Positions 36,293 through 46,470 are shown, counted from the stretch's first letter. The stretch: 64,000 nucleotides of DNA from Brevundimonas basaltis (GCF_014202075.1 NZ_JACHFZ010000001.1:186001-250000); one strand, 5' to 3'. A program made the numbers and translations. The notes: generated by a model not told the origin, from the letters alone.

Positions 36293-38928
36293 GCTTTCGC
36301 CGAGGCCTTCTTGGCGGCCGGCTTCTTCGCCGCAGCCTTCTTCGCGGCCGGCTTCTTCGCCGCAGCTTTCTTCGCGGCCGGCTTCTTGGCCGGAGCCTTC
36401 TTCGCCGCCGCCTTCTTGCCCTTTGGCGCCGCCGCCGCCCGCGCCGCCAGCAGGGGCAGGGCCTGCTCCAGCGTCAGCTCTTCGGGCGTTGTGCCCTTGG
36501 GCAGGGTGGCGTTGATCTTGCCCGACTTCACATAGGGCCCGAAGCGTCCGGCCATGACGTGAATCGGGTCGCCCGTCTCCGGGTGGGCCCCGAGGTCCTT
36601 CAGCGGGGCGGCGGCCGCGCCGCGTCCGCCGAACTTGCCGGCCCGCTTCTCGGCCAGCAGCACCACCGCCCGGTTGAGCCCGACTTCGAACACTTCATCG
36701 ATGTCGGCGACGTTGGCGTAGGTTCCCGCGTGTTGCACGAACGGCCCGTAGCGGCCGAGGCCGGCGGTAATCGGCTTGCCGTCCTCTGGGTGGATGCCGA
36801 CTTCGCGCGGCAAGGCCAGCAATCGCAGCGCCTGTTCCAGCGTCAGCGCTGCCGGCGACCAGCCCTTGGGCAGGGAAGATCGCTTCGGCTTCTCGGCCTC
36901 GGGCGGCATGGTCTCAACATAGGGGCCGAACCGGCCGATCTTCAGCTGCACCGGCTGGCCCGTCTCCGGGTCGACGCCCAGTTCGCGGTCCGTCCCGGCC
37001 TCTTCATTGGAGGCCCCGCTGCCGAAGCCGCGGGTGTATTTGCATTCCGGATAGTTCGAGCAGCCGATGAAGGTCGACTTCATCTTGAAGCTGGCCTTCA
37101 GGTGCAACCTTCCAGAGCCGCACACCGGGCAGAGGCGTGGGTCCGAGTCGTCGGCCTTGGGCGGGAACAGGAAGGGCCCGATGGCCTCGTCCAGCTTGTC
37201 GATCACGCCCTGCATGGCGGTGACGTCGGCCGTCGCCGGCTTCAGCTGGCCCCAGAACTCCCGCAGCAGCTTCTTCCAGTCCAGTTCGCCGGCCGAGACC
37301 TGGTCCAGCTGGCTCTCCAGATCGGCGGTGAAATCGTATTCTACCCACTGGCCGAAGAACTGCTCGAGGAAGGCCGTGACCAGACGGCCGGTGTCCTCGG
37401 GGATGAACCGGTTCTTGTCCATCCGCACATAGCCGCGGTCGCGCAGGGTGGTCAGGATCGAGGCGTAGGTTGACGGCCGCCCGATACCCAGCTCCTCCAG
37501 CTTCTTGACCAGGGTCGCTTCCGAGAAGCGTGGTGGCGGCTCGGTGAAGTGCTGCTCGGTCCGGATGGCCTCGACCTTCGCGGCCGCACCTTCCTTCAGC
37601 GCGGGCAGGCGGGTCGAATCGTCCTCGTCATCCTCGCCCGACTTCGGCCGGTCGTCGCGGCCCTCCTCATAGACCGCCATGAAGCCGTCGAAGGCCACCA
37701 CCTGGCCGGTGGCGCGCAGGCCGGTCAGACCGTCCGGCGTCTCGACCTCGACCGTGGTCCGGTCCAGCCGCGCCGACTCCATCTGGCTGGCGATGGTTCG
37801 TTTCCAGATCAGCTCGTAGAGCCGCTGGAGATCGCCTTCCAGCCGGAGCGTCTCGGGCGCCCGGGCCATATTGGTCGGGCGGATGGCCTCGTGCGCCTCC
37901 TGGGCGTTCTTGGCCTTGCTCTTGTAATAGCGGGGCTGCTCCGGGACGTAGGCCGGGCCGAAGCGGTCGCCGATAACCTCGCGGGCCTGGGCGATGCCTT
38001 CGGGACTGACCGACAGGCCGTCGGTCCGCATATAGGTGATCAGGCCGCCCTGATCGTCGACGCCCTCGTACAGTTTCTGAGCCGCCTGCATGGTGCGCTG
38101 CGCGGTGAAGCCCAGCTTGCGCGAGGCTTCCTGCTGCAGGGTCGAGGTCATGAACGGGGGGCTGGGCGCGCGCTTGACCGGCTTCTTCTCGATCGAGCGG
38201 ATGGTGAACTGGCCGGCGTTGATCGCCTCGCGCGCCGCCGCGGCCATGGCCTCCGAGACGATGTCCAAACGCTGCACCCGCTTGCCGGCGTGCTTGACCA
38301 GACGGGTGGTGAAGGGCGGACTGTCGGCGGTCAGGTCGGCCTCGACCGACCAGTATTCCTGCGGCCGGAAGGCCTCGATCTCCAGCTCGCGGTCGACGAC
38401 GATGCGCAGCGCCACCGACTGCACCCGTCCGGCCGAACGCGCGCCCGGCAGCTTGCGCCACAGCACCGGCGACAGGGTGAAGCCCACCAGATAGTCCAGC
38501 GCGCGGCGGGCCAGATAGGCCTCGACCAGCTCCATATCCAGCTGGCGCGGATTGGCCATGGCTTCCAGCACGGCGCCCTTGGTGATGGCGTTGAAGGTGA
38601 CCCGTTCGACGTGGGTGTCCTTCAGCGCCTTCTTCTTGGTCAGCACTTCGAGCACGTGCCAGCTGATCGCCTCGCCCTCGCGGTCGGGGTCGGTGGCGAG
38701 GATGACGCGGTCGGCCTTCTTCGCCGCCTCGGCGATCTCGGACATCCGCTTGGACGCCCTGGCGTCGACTTCCCACGACATGGCGAAGTCTTCGTCGGGC
38801 AGGACCGATCCATCCTTCGACGGCAGGTCGCGGATGTGACCGTAGGACGCCAGGACATGAAAGTCCGGGCCCAGATATTTGTTGATGGTCTTGGCCTTTG
38901 CGGGGCTCTCGACGACGACGAGGTTCAT
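36289..38928 (-). CDS. topA: DNA topoisomerase I (type IA)
   Basis: Relaxes negative supercoils by passing strands through a transient 5'-phosphotyrosyl break. The 879-residue protein begins with the Toprim domain (MNLVVVESPAKAKTINKYLG, acidic triad near DPDREGEA), followed by the cleavage domain with active-site Tyr in ITYMRTDGLS near residue 318. One four-Cys zinc finger (CPVCGSG...CSNYPEC) and three TopoI C-terminal repeats (PETGQPVQLK-like) follow. The last 45 residues are KKAAAKKP-type repeats, a basic tail. It follows dprA on the same strand, and its stop overlaps that of the convergent J-domain gene. Confidence 0.97.
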   Translation of the reverse strand: MNLVVVESPAKAKTINKYLGPDFHVLASYGHIRDLPSKDGSVLPDEDFAMSWEVDARASKRMSEIAEAAKKADRVILATDPDREGEAISWHVLEVLTKKKALKDTHVERVTFNAITKGAVLEAMANPRQLDMELVEAYLARRALDYLVGFTLSPVLWRKLPGARSAGRVQSVALRIVVDRELEIEAFRPQEYWSVEADLTADSPPFTTRLVKHAGKRVQRLDIVSEAMAAAAREAINAGQFTIRSIEKKPVKRAPSPPFMTSTLQQEASRKLGFTAQRTMQAAQKLYEGVDDQGGLITYMRTDGLSVSPEGIAQAREVIGDRFGPAYVPEQPRYYKSKAKNAQEAHEAIRPTNMARAPETLRLEGDLQRLYELIWKRTIASQMESARLDRTTVEVETPDGLTGLRATGQVVAFDGFMAVYEEGRDDRPKSGEDDEDDSTRLPALKEGAAAKVEAIRTEQHFTEPPPRFSEATLVKKLEELGIGRPSTYASILTTLRDRGYVRMDKNRFIPEDTGRLVTAFLEQFFGQWVEYDFTADLESQLDQVSAGELDWKKLLREFWGQLKPATADVTAMQGVIDKLDEAIGPFLFPPKADDSDPRLCPVCGSGRLHLKASFKMKSTFIGCSNYPECKYTRGFGSGASNEEAGTDRELGVDPETGQPVQLKIGRFGPYVETMPPEAEKPKRSSLPKGWSPAALTLEQALRLLALPREVGIHPEDGKPITAGLGRYGPFVQHAGTYANVADIDEVFEVGLNRAVVLLAEKRAGKFGGRGAAAAPLKDLGAHPETGDPIHVMAGRFGPYVKSGKINATLPKGTTPEELTLEQALPLLAARAAAAPKGKKAAAKKAPAKKPAAKKAAAKKPAAKKAAAKKPAAKKASAKA

Positions 38929-39020
38929 GCGGGGAGGGGGCCTTCAGGGGGCTCGAAAGGGGGCGGAACGTGGTTGGCGCGGGCGTCGCTGTCAATCGTC
39001 GCCGAGATTCAGAGGGGAGA

Positions 39021-40115
39021 TCAGCCGGAAACCAGCCCTCCGGGAAGCAGGGTCGCTCGGCCTGCGAGGCTCAGTTCCAGCAGGGCGGCTGCGACCATTC
39101 CAACGGGCGCGTTCAGCGCCCGGGCCAACTCGTCGCGCGGCGTTGGCGTTGGCGACAGCAGGGTGGCGACCTGCTCGAGGAAGGCGGCGTCCATGTCGTC
39201 CGGCGCGCCGGCGAACGGATTGTCGGCGGGCGGCTCGCCAAGCGTGCGCAGGGTCGAGAAGGCGCGCTCCACGTCGTCCACGCCCTCGCACAGGATGGCC
39301 CCCTGTCGCAGCAGTTCGTTCGGTCCGCGCGAGCGAGGATCCAGCGGCGACCCCGGCACGGCGAAGACGTCGCGGCCCTGCTCGCCCGCCAGCCGCGCTG
39401 TAATCAGGGAGCCCGAGCGCAGTTCGGCCTCGACGACGATCACACCCCGCGACAGGCCTGAGATGATCCGGTTGCGGCGCGGGAAATCCTTGGCCTGCGC
39501 CCGCGCTCCGATGCGGCTCTCCGAGACGATGCAGCCCTGTTCGGCGATCTGCGCATAGAGGTCGGCGTTGTCCGGCGGATAGACGTCGTCGACGCCGCCG
39601 CCCAGCACCGCGACGGTGCCGGTCGGCAGGGCGCCGGCATGGGCCGCGCCGTCGATCCCGCGCGCCAGTCCGGACACCACCACATGTCCCGCCTCGCCGA
39701 GTTGCTGCGACAGGCCTCGCGCGATCCGCTGTCCGCCGGCCGAGGCGATCCGGGCTCCGACCACGGCGATGCAGGGTCGCGTCGTCAGGCTCGGGTCGCC
39801 CAGCGCCCAGAGCATCGGCGGCGGCGGGTCGACGGCCGCCAACATCTCCGGATAGTCGGGGTCGCCCAATACGATCAGCCGGGCTCCCAGGGCGGTCCCG
39901 GCCTCGATCTCGGCCTCGATCTCGGCGACAGGCGCAAGGTCATGCTCGTGCCCGCCGCCGCGCCGGAGTAGCTCAGGCAGGGCCTCGACGGCGCGCTGGG
40001 CCGAGCCGAACCGGTCGAGCAACTGTTGGAAGGTGACCGGACCGATCCGGTCGGTGCGCGCCAGTCGCAGTCGGGCGATCCGCTCCGTCTCCGGCAGCGG
40101 CGCCCCGGCGGTCAC
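39021..40115 (-). CDS. dprA: DNA-processing protein DprA
   Basis: DprA binds incoming single-stranded DNA and loads RecA during natural transformation; many non-competent bacteria also carry it. The 364-residue protein has an N-terminal SAM-like helical part ([17 protein letters not shown]), a Rossmann-like core with [44 protein letters not shown] and [20 protein letters not shown], and a C-terminal winged-helix domain. The GTG at 40115 overlaps the plsY stop (GTGA), which fixes the start; the longer frame is antisense-like. Confidence 0.94.
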   Translation of the reverse strand: MTAGAPLPETERIARLRLARTDRIGPVTFQQLLDRFGSAQRAVEALPELLRRGGGHEHDLAPVAEIEAEIEAGTALGARLIVLGDPDYPEMLAAVDPPPPMLWALGDPSLTTRPCIAVVGARIASAGGQRIARGLSQQLGEAGHVVVSGLARGIDGAAHAGALPTGTVAVLGGGVDDVYPPDNADLYAQIAEQGCIVSESRIGARAQAKDFPRRNRIISGLSRGVIVVEAELRSGSLITARLAGEQGRDVFAVPGSPLDPRSRGPNELLRQGAILCEGVDDVERAFSTLRTLGEPPADNPFAGAPDDMDAAFLEQVATLLSPTPTPRDELARALNAPVGMVAAALLELSLAGRATLLPGGLVSG

Positions 40116-40765
40116 GCCTTCCCGGCGCCGATGCGGGGCTCGGCCCCCTTGAGCAGGCGGCCGATGTTCTGGTGGTGCCGGACCCAGATCAGGGCGGCGG
40201 TGAAGAGCGCCACCACGACAATCGGGGCGGGGGCGGGCAGTCCCAGCGCCGCCAGCGGCAGCAGCGCGTAGAGAGGCGCGGCGGCGGACGACGCCAGCGC
40301 CGCCAGCGAGGAAATCCGGAACAGGGCGGCCACGATCAGCCAGGTCGCGCCCGCCAGCAGGCCCAGCGGCCATGCCGCCGCCAGCAGCAGACCGAAGAAG
40401 GTGGCGACGCCCTTGCCGCCCTTGAAACCCAGCCAGACCGGGAACAGATGGCCGAGGAAGGCGGCCCCGCCCGCGATCGCCGCGATCGCCGGTACCTCGG
40501 GAAACAACAAGCGGGCGATCAGCAGCGCCGCCGCTCCCTTGCCCGCGTCGAGCAGCAGGGTGGCGAAGGCCAGATCCTTGCGCCCGGTCCGCAGCACATT
40601 GGTTGCGCCGATATTGCCCGAACCGATGCCGCGCACGTCCTGACCGGTTACGGCGCGGGTCAGGATCACGCCGAACGGGATGGAGCCCAGCAGGTATCCT
40701 CCCGCCGCCGCGAGCGCGAGCGTTCCCAAAGCGGGCCCGACCAGATCCTGCAACTCAACCCCCAT
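40112..40765 (-). CDS. plsY: Glycerol-3-phosphate acyltransferase PlsY
   Basis: PlsY transfers an acyl group from acyl phosphate to glycerol-3-phosphate to make lysophosphatidate, the first step of phospholipid synthesis. The 217-residue membrane protein has about five to seven hydrophobic spans and the family motifs [49 protein letters not shown], and the C-terminal [13 protein letters not shown]. It leads the plsY-dprA-topA set on the minus strand. Confidence 0.96.
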   Translation of the reverse strand: MGVELQDLVGPALGTLALAAAGGYLLGSIPFGVILTRAVTGQDVRGIGSGNIGATNVLRTGRKDLAFATLLLDAGKGAAALLIARLLFPEVPAIAAIAGGAAFLGHLFPVWLGFKGGKGVATFFGLLLAAAWPLGLLAGATWLIVAALFRISSLAALASSAAAPLYALLPLAALGLPAPAPIVVVALFTAALIWVRHHQNIGRLLKGAEPRIGAGKA

Positions 40766-40965
40766 ACAGCCAATGCGTGCTTATAACGACTTCACGCGCG
40801 ATGCACTCACGATGTCAGACGATTCGGACATCCCTACTCCGCGTGGCTCCCAAATGCACCGGGGGTGGAGCAGCAAAGGCGCGTTCGGATAACAATGTTG
40901 TTGAATGGCGTCGCAGTCTCAACCCACACTAGCCCCTGCCAACATCATTCACCCGGGAGGGGGAC

Positions 40966-41820
40966 ATGAAATTTGACAGCAAGGGACGCCTGGACAATGC
41001 GAACTGGGCGCCGTCGCCCAACTTCTATCCGGGGGCGAACGCGCGCGAAATCATCGTGATGCATTACACGGCGGGCTACACCGCCGGCTCCGCGATCAAT
41101 ACTTTCGCGGTCAAAGGCTCGAAGGCCAGCGCCCATTTCGTGGTCGAGGTCGACGGGGCGATCACCCAGATGGTGTCGACCAACGACAGGGCCTGGCATG
41201 CGGGCGGCGGCTACTACCAGTCCCGGAGCCAGGTGAACAATTTCTCGATCGGTATCGAGATTGTGAATCCGGGATACCACTTCAGCGACGGAGCGGGCGG
41301 CTACCTGAATTGGGCGCGCAAACCCGTCAAGGCGTCGCAGTTGAAGCCATTTCCCGGCATGACCCAAGCTCATGATCCCTGGGCGGGTTCGGCCAAGCTG
41401 TTCTGGCCGAACTATCCCGAGGCCCAGCTCGTGGCGGTCGAGGCCCTGACCCGCGCCCTGCTGAAAGCCTATCCCACGATCCGTGACGTCGTCGGCCATC
41501 GGGACGTTGACGGGGTGCGCAAGCTGAAGGTCGATCCCGGCCCGGCCTTTCCTCTTCGTCGTTTCAGGTTGCTGACGGACGAACGGTCTGACGAGACGCC
41601 GCCTGCACCGGTCATGCGCGTCGCGGTCGAGGACGGGGGTCTGAACGTTCGCGGCGGACCGGGCACGGCCTTTGCCGTGATGGACTGGAGTCCGCTCAGG
41701 AACGGCGAAGACGTCGAGGTGCTCGAGCGGCTCGGCGACTGGTACCGGATCCAGCGGTGGTTCAGCGGGGTGGCGAAGAGAGGCTGGGTCTTCGCCCGCT
41801 ATCTGGAACCGCCGGGCTAG
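40966..41820 (+). CDS. N-acetylmuramoyl-L-alanine amidase with C-terminal SH3b domain
   Basis: A 284-residue amidase_2 (PGRP/AmpD-type) zinc enzyme that cleaves the lactyl-peptide bond of peptidoglycan. The zinc ligands are apparent in IVMHYTAG (His near residue 33) and VVGHRDVD (His near 179), with HFVVEVDGAI, AWHAGGG and GIEIVNPG typical of the fold. A bacterial SH3 domain (GLNVRGGPGTAFAVM, then GWVFARYLEP) occupies the last 65 residues. No signal peptide is present, so it is cytoplasmic, exported by another route, or a lysin-like relic. A GGGAGGGGG ribosome site supports the start. The upstream 200 bp is less GC-biased than its surroundings. Confidence 0.9.
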   Translation: MKFDSKGRLDNANWAPSPNFYPGANAREIIVMHYTAGYTAGSAINTFAVKGSKASAHFVVEVDGAITQMVSTNDRAWHAGGGYYQSRSQVNNFSIGIEIVNPGYHFSDGAGGYLNWARKPVKASQLKPFPGMTQAHDPWAGSAKLFWPNYPEAQLVAVEALTRALLKAYPTIRDVVGHRDVDGVRKLKVDPGPAFPLRRFRLLTDERSDETPPAPVMRVAVEDGGLNVRGGPGTAFAVMDWSPLRNGEDVEVLERLGDWYRIQRWFSGVAKRGWVFARYLEPPG

Positions 41821-43100
41821 GCCTTGAACACGGTCCGGCCGCCGACGACGGTGAGCAAGACCTTCCCTTGCAGACGCCGTCCGTCGAACGGCGAGTTCTT
41901 CGATTTGGACTTCAGGGCGTCGGCGTCGATGACCACGGGCGCGCCCGGATCGAACAGCATCAGATCGGCCGGGGCGTCGGTCGCCAGCTCCCCCGCCTCC
42001 AGCCCCAGCAGGGTGGCCGGGCCGTGGGTCAGGGGGCGCAGGATATCGAGCAGGTCCAGCCCGTCCTCGTGATGCAACGACAGGGCCGCGGGTAGCAGGG
42101 TCTCGAGACCCACCGCCCCGGGCGTGGCCTCGGCGAAGGGACGGCGCTTGTCCTCCGCGGGGGCAGGGGCGTGGGCGCTGGTGATGGCGTCGATCAGGCC
42201 GTCGCGCACCGCCTCGATCAGCGCCTGCCGGTCGCGCTCGGACCGTAGCGGCGGGTCCATCCGGTAAAACGTCCGGTAGTCGCCGATATCGATTTCGTTG
42301 AAGCACAGGTGATTGATCGACACCGAGGCGGCGACTTCCAGTCCCCTGGCGCGGGCCCGGGCCAGGGTCTCCAGCGCGGCCTCGGTCGAGATCTGATCGA
42401 CGAGGAAGCGTGCGCCGGTCTGCTCCACCAGCGCCAGATCGCGCTCCAGTTGGATGCGTTCAGCGATGGCCGGGGCGGACGACAGGCCCAGCCGGGTCGC
42501 CAGTTCGCCCGATGTCGCCACCGCCCCTTCGCTCAGCCAGGGATCGGCCGGACGGCACGAGATCAGCGCATTGAAAGCCGCCGCATAGCTCATCACCCGC
42601 TGCAGCATCCGGGTGTTGGCGATGACCCGGTCGACGTCGGTGAAATACAGGGCGCCGGCCTCGTCCATCAGGCCGATCTCGGCCATGCGGCTGCCGTCGC
42701 GGCCCTGCGTCGCCGCCCCCGCCGCCCGGACATTGACCAGACCCAGCGCCGCCCCGCGCCGCTGGATGAATTCGATCATCGCCGGATCGTCGATGGCCGG
42801 ATCGGTGTCCGGTTGGATGACGATGGTGGTCACCCCGCCCGCCGCCGCCGACAGCGACGCCGACTTCAGCGTCTCCTTCGGCTCCGCGCCCGGCTCGCCG
42901 GTCTTGACCCGGATGTCGATCAGGCCGGGAGACAGGCACAGTCCGTCTGCGTCGACCACCTCGACGCCCGCCGGGGCCGAAGCCCCGCCGCCGCGGATGA
43001 CCTCGACGATCCGCCCGTCCTCGACCAGCACCGAGCCCGGCCCGTCGTAATCGCCGGCCGGGTCCAGCAGACGCGCGTTCAGAATGGCCAGCGCGCTCAT
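41817..43100 (-). CDS. pyrC: Dihydroorotase homologue lacking metal ligands (PyrC'-type pseudoenzyme)
   Basis: A 427-residue amidohydrolase-fold protein matching class I dihydroorotases along its length. The metal motif normally reading DxHxHxREPG is [10 protein letters not shown] here, so both His ligands are gone, and the catalytic TDHAP region reads TSAHAP, losing the Asp. Such inactive homologues (pyrC' or pyrX) next to pyrB are known in Pseudomonas, where they are needed for aspartate transcarbamoylase assembly. A structural role with PyrB is therefore inferred, with a true dihydroorotase encoded elsewhere. The start overlaps the pyrB stop (ATGA), and the stop shares CTAG with the convergent amidase gene. 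Confidence 0.9.
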   Translation of the reverse strand: MSALAILNARLLDPAGDYDGPGSVLVEDGRIVEVIRGGGASAPAGVEVVDADGLCLSPGLIDIRVKTGEPGAEPKETLKSASLSAAAGGVTTIVIQPDTDPAIDDPAMIEFIQRRGAALGLVNVRAAGAATQGRDGSRMAEIGLMDEAGALYFTDVDRVIANTRMLQRVMSYAAAFNALISCRPADPWLSEGAVATSGELATRLGLSSAPAIAERIQLERDLALVEQTGARFLVDQISTEAALETLARARARGLEVAASVSINHLCFNEIDIGDYRTFYRMDPPLRSERDRQALIEAVRDGLIDAITSAHAPAPAEDKRRPFAEATPGAVGLETLLPAALSLHHEDGLDLLDILRPLTHGPATLLGLEAGELATDAPADLMLFDPGAPVVIDADALKSKSKNSPFDGRRLQGKVLLTVVGGRTVFKA

Positions 43101-44080
43101 GCCTCGGCCTCCTCGCGCCGGGCCGACAGGGCCGCCAGCACGGCCATTCGCGCCGCCACCCCCATCTCGACCTGGTCCTGGATCAGCGACACGGTCAGAT
43201 CGTCGGCCACTTCAGAGTCGATCTCGACGCCCCGGTTCATCGGCCCGGGATGCATCACTTTCGCGCCCGGCTTCGCCCACGCCAGTTTTTCGCGGTCGAG
43301 GCCCCAGAAGCGGAAATACTCGCGGGTCGAGGGCACCAGCGCCCCCTCCATCCGCTCCAGCTGAAGGCGCAGCATCATCACCACATCGACGCCCTGCAGC
43401 CCCTCGCGCATGTCATGAAAGACCTCGCAGCCCCAGCGATCGGCGTCGCCCGGCACCAGCGTCGGCGGCCCGATCAGCCGCACCCGCGCGCCCATCATCG
43501 ACAACAGGGCCACGTTCGAGCGCGCAACCCGACTGTGGGCGATGTCGCCGCAGATGGCGACGCTCAGGCCGCCGACGTCGCCGAACGCCCGGCGCAGGCT
43601 CAGCAGGTCCAGCAGGGCCTGGGTCGGATGTTCGTGCCGACCGTCTCCGGCGTTGACCACCGCGCAGCCGACCTTCTGCGACAGCAGGGCCGCCGCTCCG
43701 GAGGCCCCGTGCCGCACCACCAGCACATCGGGCTTCATCGCGTTCAGGGTCGCCGCCGTATCGATCAGCGTCTCGCCCTTGGCGGTGGATGAGGTGCGGG
43801 GCGACAGCGCCGTCACATCGGCCCCCAACCGTTTGGCGGCGATCTCGAACGAGGCGCTGGTCCGCGTCGAATTCTCGAAGAACAGGTTCATCACCGTGCG
43901 GCCGCGCATCAGGTCCAACGACTTGGCGCTCTGCCGGTTGAACTCGACGAAGGCGTCGGCCAGATCCAGCAACGGCGGGACCGTCGCGGCGTTCAGATCG
44001 CCGGCGGACAGGAAATGGTCGCGGGGGAACGGCGCCAGCCGCTCGTGGATCAGATCGGTGACGGCGGCGGGCTGGGTCAT
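43097..44080 (-). CDS. pyrB: Aspartate carbamoyltransferase catalytic chain
   Basis: Condenses carbamoyl phosphate with aspartate in the first committed step of pyrimidine synthesis. The 327-residue protein has the carbamoyl-phosphate loop [13 protein letters not shown] near residue 68, [20 protein letters not shown], the [14 protein letters not shown] signature near residue 150, and [11 protein letters not shown] near the C-terminus. The start at 44080 ([10 protein letters not shown]) is at the usual place, and the longer frame crosses the AEC transporter gene. It is coupled to the pseudo-dihydroorotase gene. No pyrI regulatory chain is visible. Confidence 0.97.
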   Translation of the reverse strand: MTQPAAVTDLIHERLAPFPRDHFLSAGDLNAATVPPLLDLADAFVEFNRQSAKSLDLMRGRTVMNLFFENSTRTSASFEIAAKRLGADVTALSPRTSSTAKGETLIDTAATLNAMKPDVLVVRHGASGAAALLSQKVGCAVVNAGDGRHEHPTQALLDLLSLRRAFGDVGGLSVAICGDIAHSRVARSNVALLSMMGARVRLIGPPTLVPGDADRWGCEVFHDMREGLQGVDVVMMLRLQLERMEGALVPSTREYFRFWGLDREKLAWAKPGAKVMHPGPMNRGVEIDSEVADDLTVSLIQDQVEMGVAARMAVLAALSARREEAEA

Positions 44081-44103
44081 CGAGGCCCGGCTATACGGCG
44101 GAC

Positions 44104-45024
44104 TCACAGGAAACGGAAGGCCGCCAGCAGGATCGGTATGGTGGCGGCGCTGGCCACGGTGGTGAAAGCCACCACCCCGGCCATCAGCGGCGCGTCCCCG
44201 CCCATCTGCCGCGCCAGCACATAGGAGGCCGCCGCGCCGGGCGCCGCGCCCGCCAGCAGGGCGATCCCCTGCGCCGTCCGGTCCCCGCCCAGCCAGCCGC
44301 AGACGAAATACATCGCCACCGGCAGGACCAGCAGCTTGATGACCGAGACGGTGACAATCAGCATCGGCCGCGCCGCTGCGTAGCGGAAGCTGAGCCCGGC
44401 CCCCGCCGTGATCAGCCCGAGAGCGATCGCGCCCGGCCCCATCAGTTCGAACACGCCCTCCATCAGAGGATGCGGTCGCAGCCCGCTGAGGTTCAGCGCC
44501 GCGCCGACGCCGCAGGCCCAGATGATCGGATTGCGCCCCAACGAGCGCAGCGCCAGCCGCCATCCGCCGCCTTGACCCGCGCCCCATTTCGCCAACGCCA
44601 GCACGCAGATCACGTTCAGGGCCGGGGCCAGCACCCCGAAGGCCACGGCCGCCGTCCCCAGCCCACTGGGCCCGAACACCGCCCCGGCGACTGGCAGGAA
44701 GACGAAACCGTTCCAGCGGATCACCCCCTGGAACACGCTGGTGAAGCCCGGATCGCTGACCGGCAGGACCGGCCTGGCCGCCAGCGACAGCCCGGCGACA
44801 ACGAACGATACCCCGATGGTGCTCAGCGCCACCGGGCCGGCCGTTCCGGCGCTGAAGTCCGCGCCCCACACCGCCGGCACGAGGAAGGCCGGGTAGAAGA
44901 TGAAATAGGTCAGCCGCTCAACGGCCCGCCAGCCGTCGTCTGCCAGCAGGCCGCGCACCTTCAGGCCCCAGCCCAGCGCGATCATGGCGAAAACCGGCAC
45001 GATCCCGGCCAGCAGTCCGTTCAT
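44104..45024 (-). CDS. AEC family transporter (auxin efflux carrier-like)
   Basis: A 306-residue integral membrane protein with about ten hydrophobic helices and the AEC family pattern: an N-terminal [13 protein letters not shown] helix, [28 protein letters not shown], and the C-terminal repeat with [11 protein letters not shown] and [20 protein letters not shown]. Bacterial members export small organic acids or related compounds; the substrate here is unknown. It lies between ruvX (ATGA overlap) and pyrB (23-bp gap) in a minus-strand run. Confidence 0.9.
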   Translation of the reverse strand: MNGLLAGIVPVFAMIALGWGLKVRGLLADDGWRAVERLTYFIFYPAFLVPAVWGADFSAGTAGPVALSTIGVSFVVAGLSLAARPVLPVSDPGFTSVFQGVIRWNGFVFLPVAGAVFGPSGLGTAAVAFGVLAPALNVICVLALAKWGAGQGGGWRLALRSLGRNPIIWACGVGAALNLSGLRPHPLMEGVFELMGPGAIALGLITAGAGLSFRYAAARPMLIVTVSVIKLLVLPVAMYFVCGWLGGDRTAQGIALLAGAAPGAAASYVLARQMGGDAPLMAGVVAFTTVASAATIPILLAAFRFL

Positions 45025-45488
45025 CGGGCGGCCGCGTCTCTCAGCCGGTCAAGCGCCCCCTGCAGGATCCAGGCGGCGGCGGTTCGGTCGACCACATTGG
45101 CCCGGCGCTTGCGGTTCAGGTCTAGGTCCTCGATCAGGAACCGCTCGACCGCGCTGGTCGAGAGCCGTTCGTCCTGAAACGCCACCGGCACGGTCCGCAG
45201 CCGCTGCAGATTGCGCGCGAAGGCCCGGCACGACTGCGCCCGGGGCCCTTCCGACCCGTCCATGTTCAGCGGCAACCCGATGATCAGGGCCGAGGCGTTG
45301 CGCCCGTCCATCAGCTTCAGCACCGCCTCGGCGTCCTGGGTGAATTTGGTCTTGCGGATCAGCACCAGCGGGCTGGCGATCATCCGCGTCGCGTCCGAGG
45401 CGGCCACCCCGATGGTCTTTTCGCCGAGGTCCAGCCCCAGCCAGGGCGTTCCGGGCGGCGTCGAGGCGGCGAGCTCTTCAAGGGTCAT
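45021..45488 (-). CDS. ruvX: Putative pre-16S rRNA nuclease / Holliday junction resolvase-like RuvX
   Basis: A 155-residue RNase H-fold protein of the YqgF/RuvX family, which takes part in 16S rRNA 5' end processing in E. coli. Motifs are LGLDLGEKTIGVAASD near residue 18 (catalytic Asp), LIIGLPLNMDGSEGPRA near residue 70, FQDERLSTSAVERFL (catalytic Glu) and DRTAAAWILQGALD (catalytic Asp). The start at 45488 has normal family length; the upstream open frame is antisense to the lipoprotein gene. Confidence 0.93.
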   Translation of the reverse strand: MTLEELAASTPPGTPWLGLDLGEKTIGVAASDATRMIASPLVLIRKTKFTQDAEAVLKLMDGRNASALIIGLPLNMDGSEGPRAQSCRAFARNLQRLRTVPVAFQDERLSTSAVERFLIEDLDLNRKRRANVVDRTAAAWILQGALDRLRDAAAR

Positions 45489-45573
45489 GACGGTCACGGC
45501 CTGCCGGTAGGACTGGCGCGACCGCGTGTCAAAGTGCAAAGCTCTCTCAGCGTTAGACGAGGAGGGTCTTCCG

Positions 45574-46098
45574 ATGAAGCCGCTGTTGTTCCTCACCGCC
45601 CTGGTCGGGCTCGCCGCCTGCGATTCCGGGGTCGAAACCCGCCAGGACGTCGTGCCGCCTGCCGAGCGCCCCGCCCCGGCCGCCACCGCCACGCCGTTCG
45701 CCCCGGCTGGTCCCGCCGCCACGCTCCAGCCGGAGACCCGTGAGGGCCTGCAGGACGCCGCCGCGGTCGTTCGTCTGGATGAACTGGCGGGGCAGGGGCC
45801 CCTCGCGGCCAAGCTGTTCGGCACGGCCGGCGGCGATCCGGCCATGAACGGCCTGTACACCTACATCGCCTTCTTCGAGAATCCGTCCGAGGGCTGGCGG
45901 GTGTTCCGCATCGGCGACGTGCTCGACTACCGGATCCTGTCCCAGCGGGCCGGACGGGTCGATCTCGAGCTCGACGAGAGCATCCTCGACGACGTCTCCG
46001 GCGACATCGGCGGCCGCACCCGCCGGGTCATCGTCAGCTGGCCCATCGCCGCCGACGGCTCGCCCCCCGCCGAGGTGACGGTCACCCCGGCGCAATAG
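45574..46098 (+). CDS. Putative lipoprotein, unknown function
   Basis: A 174-residue exported protein with a lipoprotein signal (MKPLLFLTALVGLAAC, lipid Cys16). A Pro/Ala-rich linker to about residue 55 leads into a compact domain with FFENPSEGWRVFRIGDVLDYRIL and LELDESILDDVSG. The start at 45574 is fixed by a GAGGAGGGT ribosome site; the longer frame has none. It is divergent from ruvX (85 bp) and upstream of gatC. No family was recognised. Confidence 0.75.
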   Translation: MKPLLFLTALVGLAACDSGVETRQDVVPPAERPAPAATATPFAPAGPAATLQPETREGLQDAAAVVRLDELAGQGPLAAKLFGTAGGDPAMNGLYTYIAFFENPSEGWRVFRIGDVLDYRILSQRAGRVDLELDESILDDVSGDIGGRTRRVIVSWPIAADGSPPAEVTVTPAQ

Positions 46099-46181
46099 GC
46101 ACGCCGGGGCGGCTGAAATCCTTGTGAAAGCGGGGCGGGGCCGCTAATCCCGCCCGTTCTGGTTTCGCTATGGAGGGCCGC

Positions 46182-46469
46182 ATGGCCATCGACGCCGCGA
46201 CCGTGCGCCGGGTGGCGCACCTCGCCCGCATCAAGACCCCGGAAGACCGGCTCGAGCCGCTCGCCGCCGAGCTGAACGGCATCCTCGCCTGGATCGAACA
46301 GCTCAACGAGGTCGACGTCGCGGGCGTCGAGCCGATGACCTCCAACGTCCACCAGCCCCTGCATCTGCGCGACGATGTGGTCACCGACGGCGGCAAGCGC
46401 GACGACGTGCTGTCCAACGCGCCCCGCGCCGCTGACGGCTTCTTCGTCGTGCCCAAGGTGGTCGAATAG
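46182..46469 (+). CDS. gatC: Aspartyl/glutamyl-tRNA amidotransferase subunit C
   Basis: GatC is the small scaffold subunit that wraps between GatA and GatB. The 95-residue protein has the family pattern [10 protein letters not shown] near residue 9, [21 protein letters not shown], and LRDDVV near residue 65. A GGAGGG ribosome site ahead of ATG 46182 sets the start. gatA begins 1 bp after its stop. Confidence 0.96.
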   Translation: MAIDAATVRRVAHLARIKTPEDRLEPLAAELNGILAWIEQLNEVDVAGVEPMTSNVHQPLHLRDDVVTDGGKRDDVLSNAPRAADGFFVVPKVVE

Positions 46470-46470
46470 A

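Noticed and set aside
40773-40892. 39-codon frame between plsY and the amidase gene ([14 protein letters not shown]...)
   Set aside because: Third-position composition is not the strong GC bias of genes here, and no ribosome site is seen; could be revisited if conserved.
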